Source of the DNA: Ganoderma boninense
Taxonomy: Eukaryota > Basidiomycota > Agaricomycetes > Polyporales > Polyporaceae
Reading direction: 5' to 3'
NCBI GenBank assembly: GCA_002900995.3
Contig: PJEW03000018.1
Location: 43,536-107,535 of the forward strand
Length of the DNA stretch: 64,000 bases
In this document: in pieces, positions 35,197 to 45,916 of the stretch
How the letters are laid out: the number at the start of each line of letters is the position of its first letter
Numbering within the stretch: the stretch's first letter is position 1
The notes under the pieces: model-generated
What the model was told of the DNA's origin: nothing
The model's input: the letters and a program-made list of their open reading frames with translations, nothing else
The model's database searches: none
Made by a program: the position numbers and the translations under genes

Positions 35197-35734
35197 CAAG
35201 TATCATGGTTTCTACCGTTACCAGACGGCGTACCGTCTCCGTTGGTTAAAGCTCCCAATTGTATATCGAATACATCATTCAAGGAGGAGCCTGAGGCTTG
35301 AGGGCCAGCCGGTTCGCGTGTGAGACCATATTCACCAACACTTGCAATATTCCCCTCATGTGCACTCAGAGCTCATTCGCGTATAGAGGCTCCTCACGAC
35401 GCCGACCACAGCCCATGCCGGGAAAATACGCGTTCCAAATTCTGGGCACATCGCACGCAAGGTATGAGAGCTTCCGAAACCACGACCATCCGAAAATGCG
35501 ATTCGAACGGCACCAGCCCAGGCAAAAGATACAAAGCCCCGATCAACATGCAATGTCAGCCACACAAAGACCAAAGAAAACCAGGGAAAACCAAGAAAAA
35601 CCAAGGAAGACCAAGAAAAAAACGTTATCATCTGCACCGCGCTCGTGAGTAAAAGGCAGAACGCAAACCAGCGCACGAACGCACCTAAGTTACCATCTGC
35701 GTGAGAATACACTTTGAGGTGCCACAGCACCTCC
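35197..35734. other. Intergenic with an A-rich AACCAAGAAA-type repeat
   Basis: Between about 35570 and 35625, units like AACCAAGAAA and AACCAGGGAA follow each other. No gene is supported. Confidence 0.5.
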
Positions 35735-38700
35735 TCACTGGGAGTCGGTGCGAGGCTTCTTCGCCGGGCGCGCCTCGTCCTCGTCCTCGTCCTCGTCTTT
35801 GTCCTCGTCCTTGTCCCCGCCCTCGAGGCCCACGCCCCCAGACGACGAGCCCTCCTCGAACTCCGCGCGCGAACGCTTCGCACCTCCGTCCCGCCCGCGC
35901 GGCTGTGGCAACCCCAGCGCAACGTGCTCCGCCGACGGCGCAGGTGCGCTCTCGTCCCGCGCATCCTGGGATACGGCGGCGGGTCTGAGAATCAGCCGGG
36001 GCAGGGGCAGGGGCAGCGTCGGTAGCCTCGGGCTCGGACACGCGCTGGCGCTTCGGCGAGGGGGCCGCGGGGACGACGGGCGCGGGCATGGGCACGAGCT
36101 CCACCCGGACCTTCATCGGGCCCGTCGACGACGTGTATCCCCAGATGGGGACCGCCGGGCCAGCCTTCGCCTTCGCCTTCGCCTGTGCCTCAGCCTCGGT
36201 CTCCGTCTCGCCCTCGTCTTCGTCTTCGTCTACCTCGTCCTCAACTTCGCCCTCAGGCTCATCCTCGCGAGCGCGCTTCTTGCCCTTCCTGTCCTGCGGC
36301 GCAGGCGGCAGGCGACGACGGGCTTGGTTTTGGTTTTGGGTCTGGTTCTGCGCGCCCCTGCCGGAGGGAGGCCCGAAGAGCGTCGTCGGTGCCTTGCCTT
36401 TGCCCTTGCCCTTGCCTTTGAGATCGGACCCGCCGAAAATGGAGCTGCCAGTGCCCGCGCCCGCGTTCTTCGCGAGGGGCTTGAGCAGGCTGCTCCCGGT
36501 CTTGGGCGCGGGCTTGTCGTGGTCGCGCCACACGATCGGGTTCGCGCGCACGCGAGCCAGCAAGTCGGGGGTAAGGGGCGGGAGGGGGGGAAGCCTGAGG
36601 GGCGTGTTGAGCGATGGGAATGCCAACGCTGACGCAGAGGGAGCGGGGCGCGCGGCGCGCTCGGCCTCGAACTCGCGGACGACGTCGTCGACGACCTGCT
36701 GCACGATTGCGTCTTCGTCGTCGTAGCGGCGCGCAGAGTCTATGGAGCCGTGAGCTCCAGCGGGAGCGGAGGGGCGGGGGGCGTTCGTGCTGGCCGCGGG
36801 CTGAGCGGTGGAGGCAAGGAGGTCGGCGGCGGGGTGCGTGTCCCCGTCGTCGAGGTTGATGCTGAGGGACGCCTCGACTTCGTCGGCGTCGGCGGACTCG
36901 TTCGAGGACGCGGACGGGGGCGGAGAGCGCGAGGCCGGGGCGATGGCGGTTACGGGGGTGGCAGGAGGGGGCGCGCGAATCTGAGGCGGGGCAAGGCGGC
37001 GTTGAGGGCCGTGGGTCGCGGGGAGCGCAACCGACGCCGAGGGGTTGGGGTTGCGAGCGCGAGGGATGACGAACGTGCCGGACGCGTCCTGGATCGCGTC
37101 GGGGTGCGACGAACGGCCGGTCGGGTCGATCATCGACGCCGGCCAGGGGTTGCGCGGGGTGTGGCCCTCGGGGTACCCGAGGATGACCGCGTTCCAGCGG
37201 CGCAGGGAGGGCGTGAAAGGACGCTCACCGGCTTCGGAGGGGGCGACGGTGTTGCCGTTCCCATTCCCGGACGGCGCTGCTGCCGTGGCAGTGGGCGCGC
37301 GGCTCGTGGATGTGGATGCGGACGGCAGGGGGGCCGTCGAGGAGGTAGAGGCTACGGGGACCTGGCCCCCGTTGGCCGCGGGGCGGTTCAGGTCAGCTTG
37401 CGCTTGCGCTTGCGAGCGTTCCCCTGCCTTGGCCTGGCGTCTGGTATCCCTGTAATCTTTGGGCTGGCCCCAGTTGACCGCGCGCTCGCGCTTGAGAGGG
37501 GAGAGTTTGGGAACGAGTTCGGAGGGAACAACACCGTTAGAGGGACCGGCACCTTTTGAGGGACCAGCACCGTTAGAGCGACCAGCATTGGAAGGGCCGG
37601 CATTGGAGGGACCAGCACCGTTAGAGCGACCAGCATTGGAAGGGCCGGCATTGGAGGGGCCGGCATTGGAGGGACCAGCACCCTGGGAGGTCGATGCAAC
37701 GGGAGGTTGCGCATGGGGCTGGCCACCCGCTCTTCCATTGCGAGCCCCGCCACGGCCGGTGGCCCGGTTGGGGGTGGTGGCGGGAGCGGTGGCCCGATTG
37801 GGGGTGGGGGCGGGAGCGGGGGCAGGAGCGGGGGCAGGGGCGGGAGCGGGAACGGGGGCGGGGCCACGAGCGGCCGCCCGCGCCTCGTGGACGAGGCGCT
37901 CCGCGTCCCTGAGTGTGTTGAGGTACTTGAGCCTCGTGTTGCTCGAGACGCAGCTCTCCAGTGGTGCTCGATGTAATCGATCTGGTCGTCCGCGAGCACG
38001 GTGGTGTTGAGGAGGTGGAGGTCTGCGATGATGCGCTCCGTATCCACGGCTGGCTTTGGGGCCTTTCGGGAGGCTGGTTCGGGGTCAGCGTCGGGGTCAG
38101 CGTTGGGGAAGGGGTCGACATCGACGACGGGCTGCGCGGGGGAGCCTGATCGTCTTCGATGGGGAGCTCGCGGGCCTTGCCCTTGTCCTTCGACACAAGA
38201 GACTGGGTGGGTTCTGTGACCTCGATGGTGCCCTCGGTGGGGGCGGGGAGCTGGGTGGGAGCAGGGTGGGAGGAGCAGGTTCGGCGCCAATGGTGGCGGA
38301 GGGGGCAGCACTGGGTGCCGGCAGCATGGTCAACCACACAGACCACGGCAATCGAACAGGTCTTTAGACACTCACGCATCGTTGGCTGGAGCCTGTACTT
38401 CTTTCGCATCTTTCTTGGCCGCGGCCCTACCGCCGCGCTTGCGCGGGGGGCCGGTGGTTGGGGACGGGGACGGTGGCGCCGAGATTGGTGGTTGGGGCGA
38501 CGCTGGCGATGGACAGCCCGAAGTCAGGATCGGACGCATGTAAGTATGAACGCAGTACGCACGCGATGTTGCCCACCACTACTCCAGCAGCCGCCTGGGT
38601 CGGGGCCGCCCTCGGGGCCCGACGGGGTCTGGTGAGTTTCGTCGCCACAGATCTCACCATCCTATGATTTTTCCGGAACGCGTCCGGCGGGGCGACGGGC

Positions 38701-38915
38701 CATGCAGGGCACCGGCTTGGGGCCGTTGGCGACTACGGGGGCGGGGACGGGGACGGGGACGGGAGCGGGAGCGGGGGGTTGGCTGGGGCGATGGGAGGGT
38801 TGGCGGCGGTGGCTGGATCGATGTTCAACGTTCAACCACTGCCCGACGCGCTCCACAAGACAATACTGGACTACTCACCTCGCGCAGCACGAGTGGACGA
38901 TCTGGTGACACGCAT
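35735..38915 (-). CDS. Low-complexity, nuclear-type hypothetical protein; model uncertain
   Basis: A likely start at 38915 gives MRVTRSSTRAAR followed by a GTGAGT donor, and the first exon ends at 38879. Later frames are very rich in Pro, Ala, Ser and acidic runs. Landmarks in order: KRGGRAAAKKDAKE (near 38400), NTTVLADDQIDYI (near 37990), LKYLNTLRDAERL in another frame (near 37910), GPSNAG/GRSNGA tandem repeats (37540-37680), TPSLRRWNAVILGYPEGHTP (near 37190), a long Asp/Glu stretch (near 36230) and RPAKKPR before the stop at 35735. Basic clusters suggest nuclear location. At least two changes of frame are not explained by clear introns. I recognise no domain and assign no function. Confidence 0.55.
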
Positions 38916-40255
38916 GTTGAATGTATGAGAGGGGAGTTGGGATATGTTGGGTGGAGAGTTCGAGTTGAGTTGTGGCGAGCGCCGGGAGAAGATGGTTGCA
39001 GGAGGCAAGAGTTCGAGTGATCTAGACGCCGTTGGGGGTTCGGCCAATATACGCGCACTTTTATAAGAACAATGGTAGAGGGGGGGAAGGGTGGGAGCCG
39101 CGCCCGGTTCGCCAAAGCGTTGCCTCGAGTGGCGCGCGGAGCTTCAATAACTTGCATAAGCCTATGCGGGTCCGAGGCGATGCTGCGTTCGGTGCTGTTG
39201 GGATGGCCACTCCGCTTTCCCCTGGACGTGTGTGCTACGAGACCAGACCGGCGCAAGAACAATGGGCGGTGACGTCGCGACCGTTCCATTTTGGGTTGGG
39301 GGAGTGGCCTATCGATTGAGTGTTGCCCAGGAACGAAACTCGTCCCGATACTCGGATTCGCAGAGCATTGTCCCAAGAGCTGTGAACCTCGTCCATGGGT
39401 ATAGTCTGCTACTTCATCGTGGGGTTGCATAAGGGTGCTCAAGGCCTGGAATAGTACATTGGGCGCTGACGCCGTATCTGAGCTATGGCCTGGATGATCT
39501 TTCCGACGGCGAACAGTATTGAGCCAGATTGGCACTCCTAATACGCAGATACCTACCGTTATCACCGCGAAACGACAACAGAAAGAGGGGAAGAGGGACT
39601 TAATGGACGGTTCCCCGATCCTAGACGTCTTGTATATGACACTGCCCCGCTGGCGGCACCGTTCGGTTGCTGTGCGATCAGCGGACTTCAAAATGATGGT
39701 TTTGGAGGTGGTGCTTTATTCCGTGTTCGTATATGGGGGTCTTCCGTTGTGTCGACTTCAACCCGGGGCATGGAGAGGGTACTCAGAGGATGAGGGGGTC
39801 CACGTGGTGGCCGTCGCTAACCACATTGTTGACGCCGAGTGTCAGGTATCCATGCGGCAGATAGGCGCCGAAGCTCGCTTTGGCCTCACTGTCAATTTAA
39901 CAAAGCGTGCGGCGCTCGGACGGCGCGCGCACAAAGCGGGTGCCTCGTCTCGCGGTCGTGATGCATCTCTCGAACGTGTATCCCGACAACGCTTTGGCCA
40001 CCCTGTCGAAGCCCGAGCTCCCGACCATAGCATCAGTCCTCTCCTCGCGCGCAAAGCGGCGGAGACTTCGACTCCAACAAAGCACGCGGTTTAGGGCAGG
40101 CCACGACGCGACGCGATGCGATCTCCGCAGCCGGTTCGGCTTCATTCGGCGCCTTACAGCATGTCTTCCTCCCGTGCATCCACTCTCTCCTCAGAATTTC
40201 AACGTCCGTAATACCCACCGTGCCCCCCTTAGGCTCATGTCTGAAATTAAAGCCC
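38916..40255. other. Intergenic, no supported gene
   Basis: Open frames near 39519-40094 show no domain. It probably contains the promoter of the minus-strand gene ending at 35735. Confidence 0.4.
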
Positions 40256-41443
40256 TTCGAGGCGCACCTTCCGGCCACCGAGCGCAGGCTCTGTCCAAGC
40301 ACGTGCGATGCGCGCTCGCTCCCCACCTTCGTCGCACTCGCGCAGGCGAACGACGCGCAGGAGCCCCTCTGGCGCGCACCGCGCACATGCTCGCAGAAGT
40401 CGAAACGTACAAGACGCGCGCAGACGACGAGCGGCAGCCGCCGCCGGGCGAAAAGCTCGCGGGCGTCGCGGCCGACGCCGTGCTCCAGCGGTACTGCGCG
40501 TACTTCCGGTGCCCGCCGTGGTGCGCCGCCGCGACACCCGCGGGGGGCTGCGAGTTCCGCGCGTACGAGCAGCTGCACGCGCACTAGCGCGCCGCGCACC
40601 CCGGCGTGCCGTGGATGCTGGCCTCTGCGGACGGCACGTGGACGCAGGCGGCGGTCGCGGGCCTCTGGCCGCTCTTCCTGCCGATGGTCGGGCGGTGCGT
40701 GCTCGAGGCTGTGGGCATCCCGCTCGACACGCCGCGGACGGTCCTCTGCGCGTGGGTGCAGGAGGGACGGCTGTTTTGCGCGTGCGGCCACCCCGCCATG
40801 GCGCTACCTGGGGAGTTGGACTGGGCGAAGCTGGTGAGTGCTTGTTCTCGCTCTGCTGGCGGCCCGCACGTGAACTGAGTGGGAATCGTCTGTATGGGTC
40901 TCGTAGCTCTGACATGTTATGTCGGAAATGCGTACGCACCATTCGCGAGAGAAGGAAATGTGCGTCCGTGACTGCGTTGAGTTGCGCTGTAGTCCCCTCC
41001 TGACTCGCGATGCACAATAGGATGCACCTCTCTGGGAGGCATAACCCGAACCACGTCCTCCGCGACGCTCACACGCTGGTCGCTGGCGACGACTGCTGCA
41101 TTACGTTCCTGCCAGAGGGCGCAGATACCGCCGCGGCGTCTGCGCAATTCACCATCGACAGCGCGCAAGTCGAGGCGAAACTCACGGCGTCCCCGGAGCC
41201 AGGCGCGATCGCGGTGTGTCGGATATGCAAGGGGCTGACGAGGAAGACGCCGTTGCAGGTGCGGCTTGACCTATACAACATGCGCCTCCCCGAGCTGCCG
41301 GAGGAGATCGTGTGGCATTTGCGGACCTGGTGCGTATGCAGCTGGCGTCTTCGGGTGTGCTGACGGACGGACTTGTATGCGCCCGTAGCCATGATAAGGA
41401 GTTCGAGAAGAGGGACATTCTGTTTGTCACCAGTCATCTATAG
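40256..41443 (+). pseudogene. Truncated copy of the downstream F-box gene
   Basis: It matches only exons 9-11 of the gene at 41732-44561. FEAHLPATERRL corresponds to LEEHFTDAEIRL, AVGIPLDTPRTVL to AVGIPLDTPQSVL, EGRLFCACGHP to EGRLFCACEHP, and the end HDKEFEKRDILFV to HGKEFELRDIVFV. A frame change near 40365 and a stop TAG at 40585-40587, where the intact gene has a Trp codon, break it. Introns after the AKL-type end (40833 on) and before the last exon (from 41331) are kept. No F-box part is present. Confidence 0.82.
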
Positions 41444-41731
41444 CGTAGATGTGTAGGACCTGTGAACAGTGTATTTGTTTTTTTCGACCTTGAGTACGAT
41501 TCAGAAGGCAATATCCCATAGCATTATTGTCCACACGTCCGCTGGCAATATGTACAAGTCTGACGAGCCCGGTCTGGAGGGCGCTTATTGGAGGTGGAAT
41601 TTAGGGCAGGTCGCGACGCGTCTCGCCTAGTTGAGGTCTGCACTCTGGCTACCCTTGCGTCTCTCTTTCATTTCTTCATCCCCTGCTTCCATCTTTTACC
41701 TCACCACCGGGCTGAAACTGCAACGACGGAA

Positions 41732-44561
41732 ATGACAGAGACTGCCGGTCAGCTTGAGACATATGACTTGGATGTCTCGGAGGAAGCCCTTGGAGACCAT
41801 GCCAGCTTTGGAAACGCCCCGCAAGGTGTGTATATGCGCGTACAGATCAGCAAACCTGCCTGGATTTGATTTGAACATGCATTGGGACATATATCAGCTG
41901 TCCAGCCACCCAGGAAACGCGCTCGGAAGAGCCGCAGCAATGGCACGACGAGCACTGTCGCGAAACGCAAGGGCAAAGGCCGTCAACTCCCTGGATCGCT
42001 TTCAGAGCTCTTGAATATGCCTCTCGATGTCTTCTTTGAGGTGCCGTTATTCTCCGGCGCATTTATTGAGCGCATTATAGTTGACCTTGCCGCCCCAGAT
42101 CGCGGCACATCTACATCCTCTCGACATGCTGCGCCTCTCGCGCACATCCAAGGCGTTCCGCGCCATTTTGCTCGCCAAGGGTAGTAGAGCGGTGTGGATC
42201 GCTTCTCTGTCCAACGTGGACCGCCTCCCGTCCTGTCCGGAGAACATGAGCGAGCCGGTGTATGCAGCACTATTATTCGATCAATATTGCTTCGTGAGTC
42301 CTTCTATCGGGAATCGGCCTTCCACAACTGATCTCCTGATCGGTTGACAGTTGTGCGGTACAGACCCCGCGAGATGGGTTGACTACGCGATTCGTCTCAG
42401 GCTCTGTCAGGCGTGTTGCAAGGTCAGGTGAGCACAATTTAAGCTCTGTCCCTGTGTAACGGACCTTGACCCATATGTGCCTCGGATCAGTATTCGAAAG
42501 GGTTCAGCTATAGTTGAGAAGGAGACATTCAACGTGCTGCCCCTCTTTCCATGCGAAACCAGATCAGGTGAGGCATGGGATTGCGAGGTCAGGCCACCCG
42601 TAATAGAGTTCTCACTCGTTTCTCCAGACAAATATCGTGCCAAGATGTTTATTCTTCCGGAGAACCGCACAGCTAAAAACAAATATTACGATGCGCAGGT
42701 CAAAGATACAATTCGTAAATATAATAGCCTGAAGCAGCAAGACTCTGAAGCTGCGAAACGCATGGTGGAAGAGACTCTGAAGGATGTCGCCACGATCCAC
42801 ACTGTATGTTCCCCTTGGCGAGTTCCCATATTCAGTATGTGTGCCTAACTATCGTGTCGTAGCATGCCGCCATTATTCTTGATTGGTTTGAGGAGGAGAG
42901 GTTAGCCAAGCTGTCTACAGACACGCAAATCGCGTCGGATCGCAAATCCAAGTGAGGCCATTCTTTGTGTCTTCGTTTCTGAGTGTTGCGATGCAAATAT
43001 CTCTTCTTTTAGAATCACAGAGCGGCTACATGTGCTTGGCTACACTGAAGACGACTTCCCCACATACAACGATGCTTGGGACAAGTTGGTCGACCAGCCG
43101 AAGCCGCTCACAGACCGCAGTACGTCACCGTGGCTGAAATCACACTTCTACTCTGACGATCGCCCCAGTTTGGAACAACATCCGCGCGAAGCTCGAGGAA
43201 CAGCTTACCATCGAGGCGGAACGAAGGATCGGGGCGGCGTTCCAAACCCGCGTTGACAATCGCCTAGTCGACATCGTACAATGGTACGAAGACTACCTCG
43301 AGGAGCACTTTACCGACGCCGAAATTCGCCTCATGCCCAACCGCTACGACGCTGGCATGCTGCCGAGTCTCCTCTCCCTCGCCGAGGAAAACGACGCGCA
43401 AGGCGCGGTGCCCTACGACGCCTTCTCCTCCATCACCGACCGGATGCTCGCCGACGTAGATGTGTACAAGGAGCGTGCGAAGCGCTCTCTCGTCGATGTG
43501 TGCGAGTTCCCTCTGTGGAACCCGCACACGTGCGGCGAACTGAAGGGCCTCCCGGCCGACGACGTCCTCGAGCGCTTTTTCGCATACTTCTCGTGCAGGA
43601 TGGGCTGTGGGCCGTACATGACGCACGACGAGCTGCACGCGCACTGGAGGGAGTGGCATCCGGAGGAGTCGTGGTTTCCTGAAAGTGCTGAGGACGAATT
43701 CGAAGGTGGCGGTGCTTCGTTGATGGTGGCAGGTTTGTCGCTTTTCCCGGAGGCGCTCGAGGCGCGGCGCGCACTCGAGGCGGTGGGCATCCCGCTGGAC
43801 ACCCCGCAGTCGGTGCTGGACGAGTGGACGAGGGAGGGGCGGCTGTTCTGTGCTTGCGAGCACCCGGAGATGCCGTTGCCGGCCGAAATGAGCTGGGGAC
43901 AGCTGGTGAGCACCCTCGTCCGCATGCGCTGGTTTCCTGAGAGATCTGATGACGGATGACTCGACATTCGGTGCGCGTTGTAGCTTCGTCACCTCTTGCC
44001 GCAGCTCCGTGTGCGTCAGAGCTTGAAATCTGATATGTGCGTGTTACCCGCCGTTGAGAGGGTTGGCCGCACCCTGATAAATCCCATTGGTAGCTCGCGA
44101 TTTCGATTTCAGGCGAAGCACAACCCGGACCTCGTCCTCCGCGACAACCATTCCCTCGAAGCGGGCCCCAATTGCTGCATCAAGTTCCTGCCCGAGGGCG
44201 ACGAGAACGAGAACGAGAACTCCGCCATGGCATCTGCACGCGTCACCATCGACGACGCGCTCCGCGCGCAGATCGAGGCGACACTCGCTGCGCTCCCGGA
44301 ACCGCGGGCGAGCGCTGTGTGCCGAGTATGCAAAGAGTTGACGAGCAAGACGCTGCAGCAGGCACGGAAGAACATATTTTCCACATCGCTGCCTGCGCAG
44401 GCGGACGCCGTCGTGTGGCATCTACGCAGCTGGTGCGTTTTTTTCGAAGGCGCTTTTTCATGCGAGTGGATTTAGGCTGACGAAATCATAATTTGTGCGT
44501 CGCTTGAAGCCATGGAAAGGAGTTTGAGTTGAGGGATATCGTGTTCGTCCCTCGGAATTGA
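41732..44561 (+). CDS. F-box protein, full length
   Basis: Eleven exons: 41732-41825, 41898-42040, 42099-42293, 42351-42427, 42491-42567, 42628-42803, 42863-42951, 43013-43119, 43169-43905, 44113-44432 and 44510-44561, about 688 residues. A basic stretch (PRKRARKSR, AKRKGKG) at residues 35-60 could be a nuclear signal. The F-box follows at about 65-110 (LLNMPLDVFFEIAAHLHPLDMLRLSRTSKAFR) across an intron. A Cys cluster (LCGTDPARW, CQACC) is typical of this mushroom subfamily. The C-terminal half has further paired cysteines (CRMGCG, CACEHP, CRVCKEL). F-box proteins bind Skp1 and bring substrates to SCF ubiquitin ligases. The target is unknown. A broken partial copy lies just upstream. Confidence 0.88.
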
Positions 44562-45038
44562 ATGGCTCGGAGAATCTCTGTAAATGCTTTCGTAGCGGCC
44601 TGCGCCACTTGCCTTCGGTACCTCCCAACGAGAGGATGCTCGGAGCGCAGGTGAACGGTAACAGGCATGCATTTCGGACGGCCTCCCGCCGGGTCCTCCA
44701 CAGTCACCACTGCTACTTAGTCCTCTGCTTTTCTGCATCATCGACGTATGTCGTGTATATGATATCCCTGTACCCAAGGTTCCCGCCGCGCGCGCACGCA
44801 GCACATATCTACTCGATTCATACCGTCGCAAATACTTCGAAGCTTCGGTAGGTGCTCGGCCTTGTCCGGTATTTGGTGATGTTTGCCTTGCATTGCAGGT
44901 CCTATGTAAGTCCAGAAACGCGTAAACCTGCCATCCTCAGTGCCACGCTGCCCTCTGCGTCGTCCTCTGCATACATCCTGCTCATCACCTTACCTTCGTC
45001 GCCATCACTCGTCGTGCTTACGCTCATCGTCGTTACTC
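44562..45038. other. Intergenic, no supported gene
   Basis: About 480 bases. Nothing recognisable. Confidence 0.4.
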
Positions 45039-45339
45039 ATGGATACTAGTGCGCGGCTCCGGCATTTTGTTCCGTCGTTCTTCCACGTTCGCTAACTACA
45101 GTCTACCGGTACCGCCCTTTCCCTACCCTCCTGCAGTGGACTCCATGCACAAGCTCGTTCAAGAACTCCGCGGGATTAGAGATGCTGTAAACAACTCCGT
45201 CGAGCTGTTGAACCGCATGGACCAGCGCATCGAGCAGACCAACACCATTCTGGGTGATATACAAAACGACAACCTCACCATTCGCCGCGATATGCTCGAG
45301 GTCGTCGGCCCGGCTGTGCGCGCACTGCGCACCTCGTAG
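45039..45339 (+). CDS. Small coiled-coil protein
   Basis: From the ATG at 45145 the frame gives about 64 residues, MHKLVQELRGIRDAV..LLNRMDQRIEQTNTIL, with a heptad-like pattern. A better model may start at 45039 (ATGGATACTA), splice out GTGCGC...CTGCAG (45049-45134, with a CTAAC branch site) and begin MDTMDSMHKL, adding a few residues. No domain is recognised. Short coiled-coil proteins of this kind are common in mushroom genomes. Confidence 0.5.
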
Positions 45340-45916
45340 GTGGGGAAAAACGACACCTCGGATCCCCGATGTTAAAGGCGTAAATTGTACCACTTTCGCA
45401 GGTAAGGCGCTGGTGGAAAATGACGAGCTTTGCTCGGGAGCGAACCTGGAGAAAATGACCGAGAAACTTTCCGTTTCACCACTTTGTTCAGAACGTGGTC
45501 CGCGCGATTTTGCCTGAGTGCTGTAGTCATTTTCGAGTCTTCATTACATTCAATAAACCGGGATGAAGGATTGGTTTTCACCACTGTGTATGAGTGAATA
45601 TGGCCTGACAACCTTGTGTTAAGCACAACGTTGTTAGTCGACATTTTCGCGGGGGCCTCTACGTAATTTTGACACACCAAAAATGAGGGAGAAATGCTCG
45701 CCCGATTGCATTGCGGGGACAGTAGATCGTGCATATGGTAAGAGCGTACAATAGAAGATGCTAGGCAGAGTGGGTAGGTTTATCTATGATGTGGATGAGC
45801 GCGAGCTCGAGGTTGAACGTTAACGTTGAACATTGAATGTTGAACTGTCGCACGGTACTCGTGTGCGTGTGCGTTAAGCGAGATGGCCGGCGCATTGGCC
45901 CCGAGCGACCACCTGT
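45340..45916. other. Intergenic, no supported gene
   Basis: It contains the region downstream of the minus-strand gene that ends at 45917. Nothing else is recognisable. Confidence 0.4.

Noticed and set aside
35748..36726. Plus-strand ORFs of 212-294 codons
   Set aside because: They are the reverse of acidic and Pro/Ala-rich repeats of the minus-strand gene.
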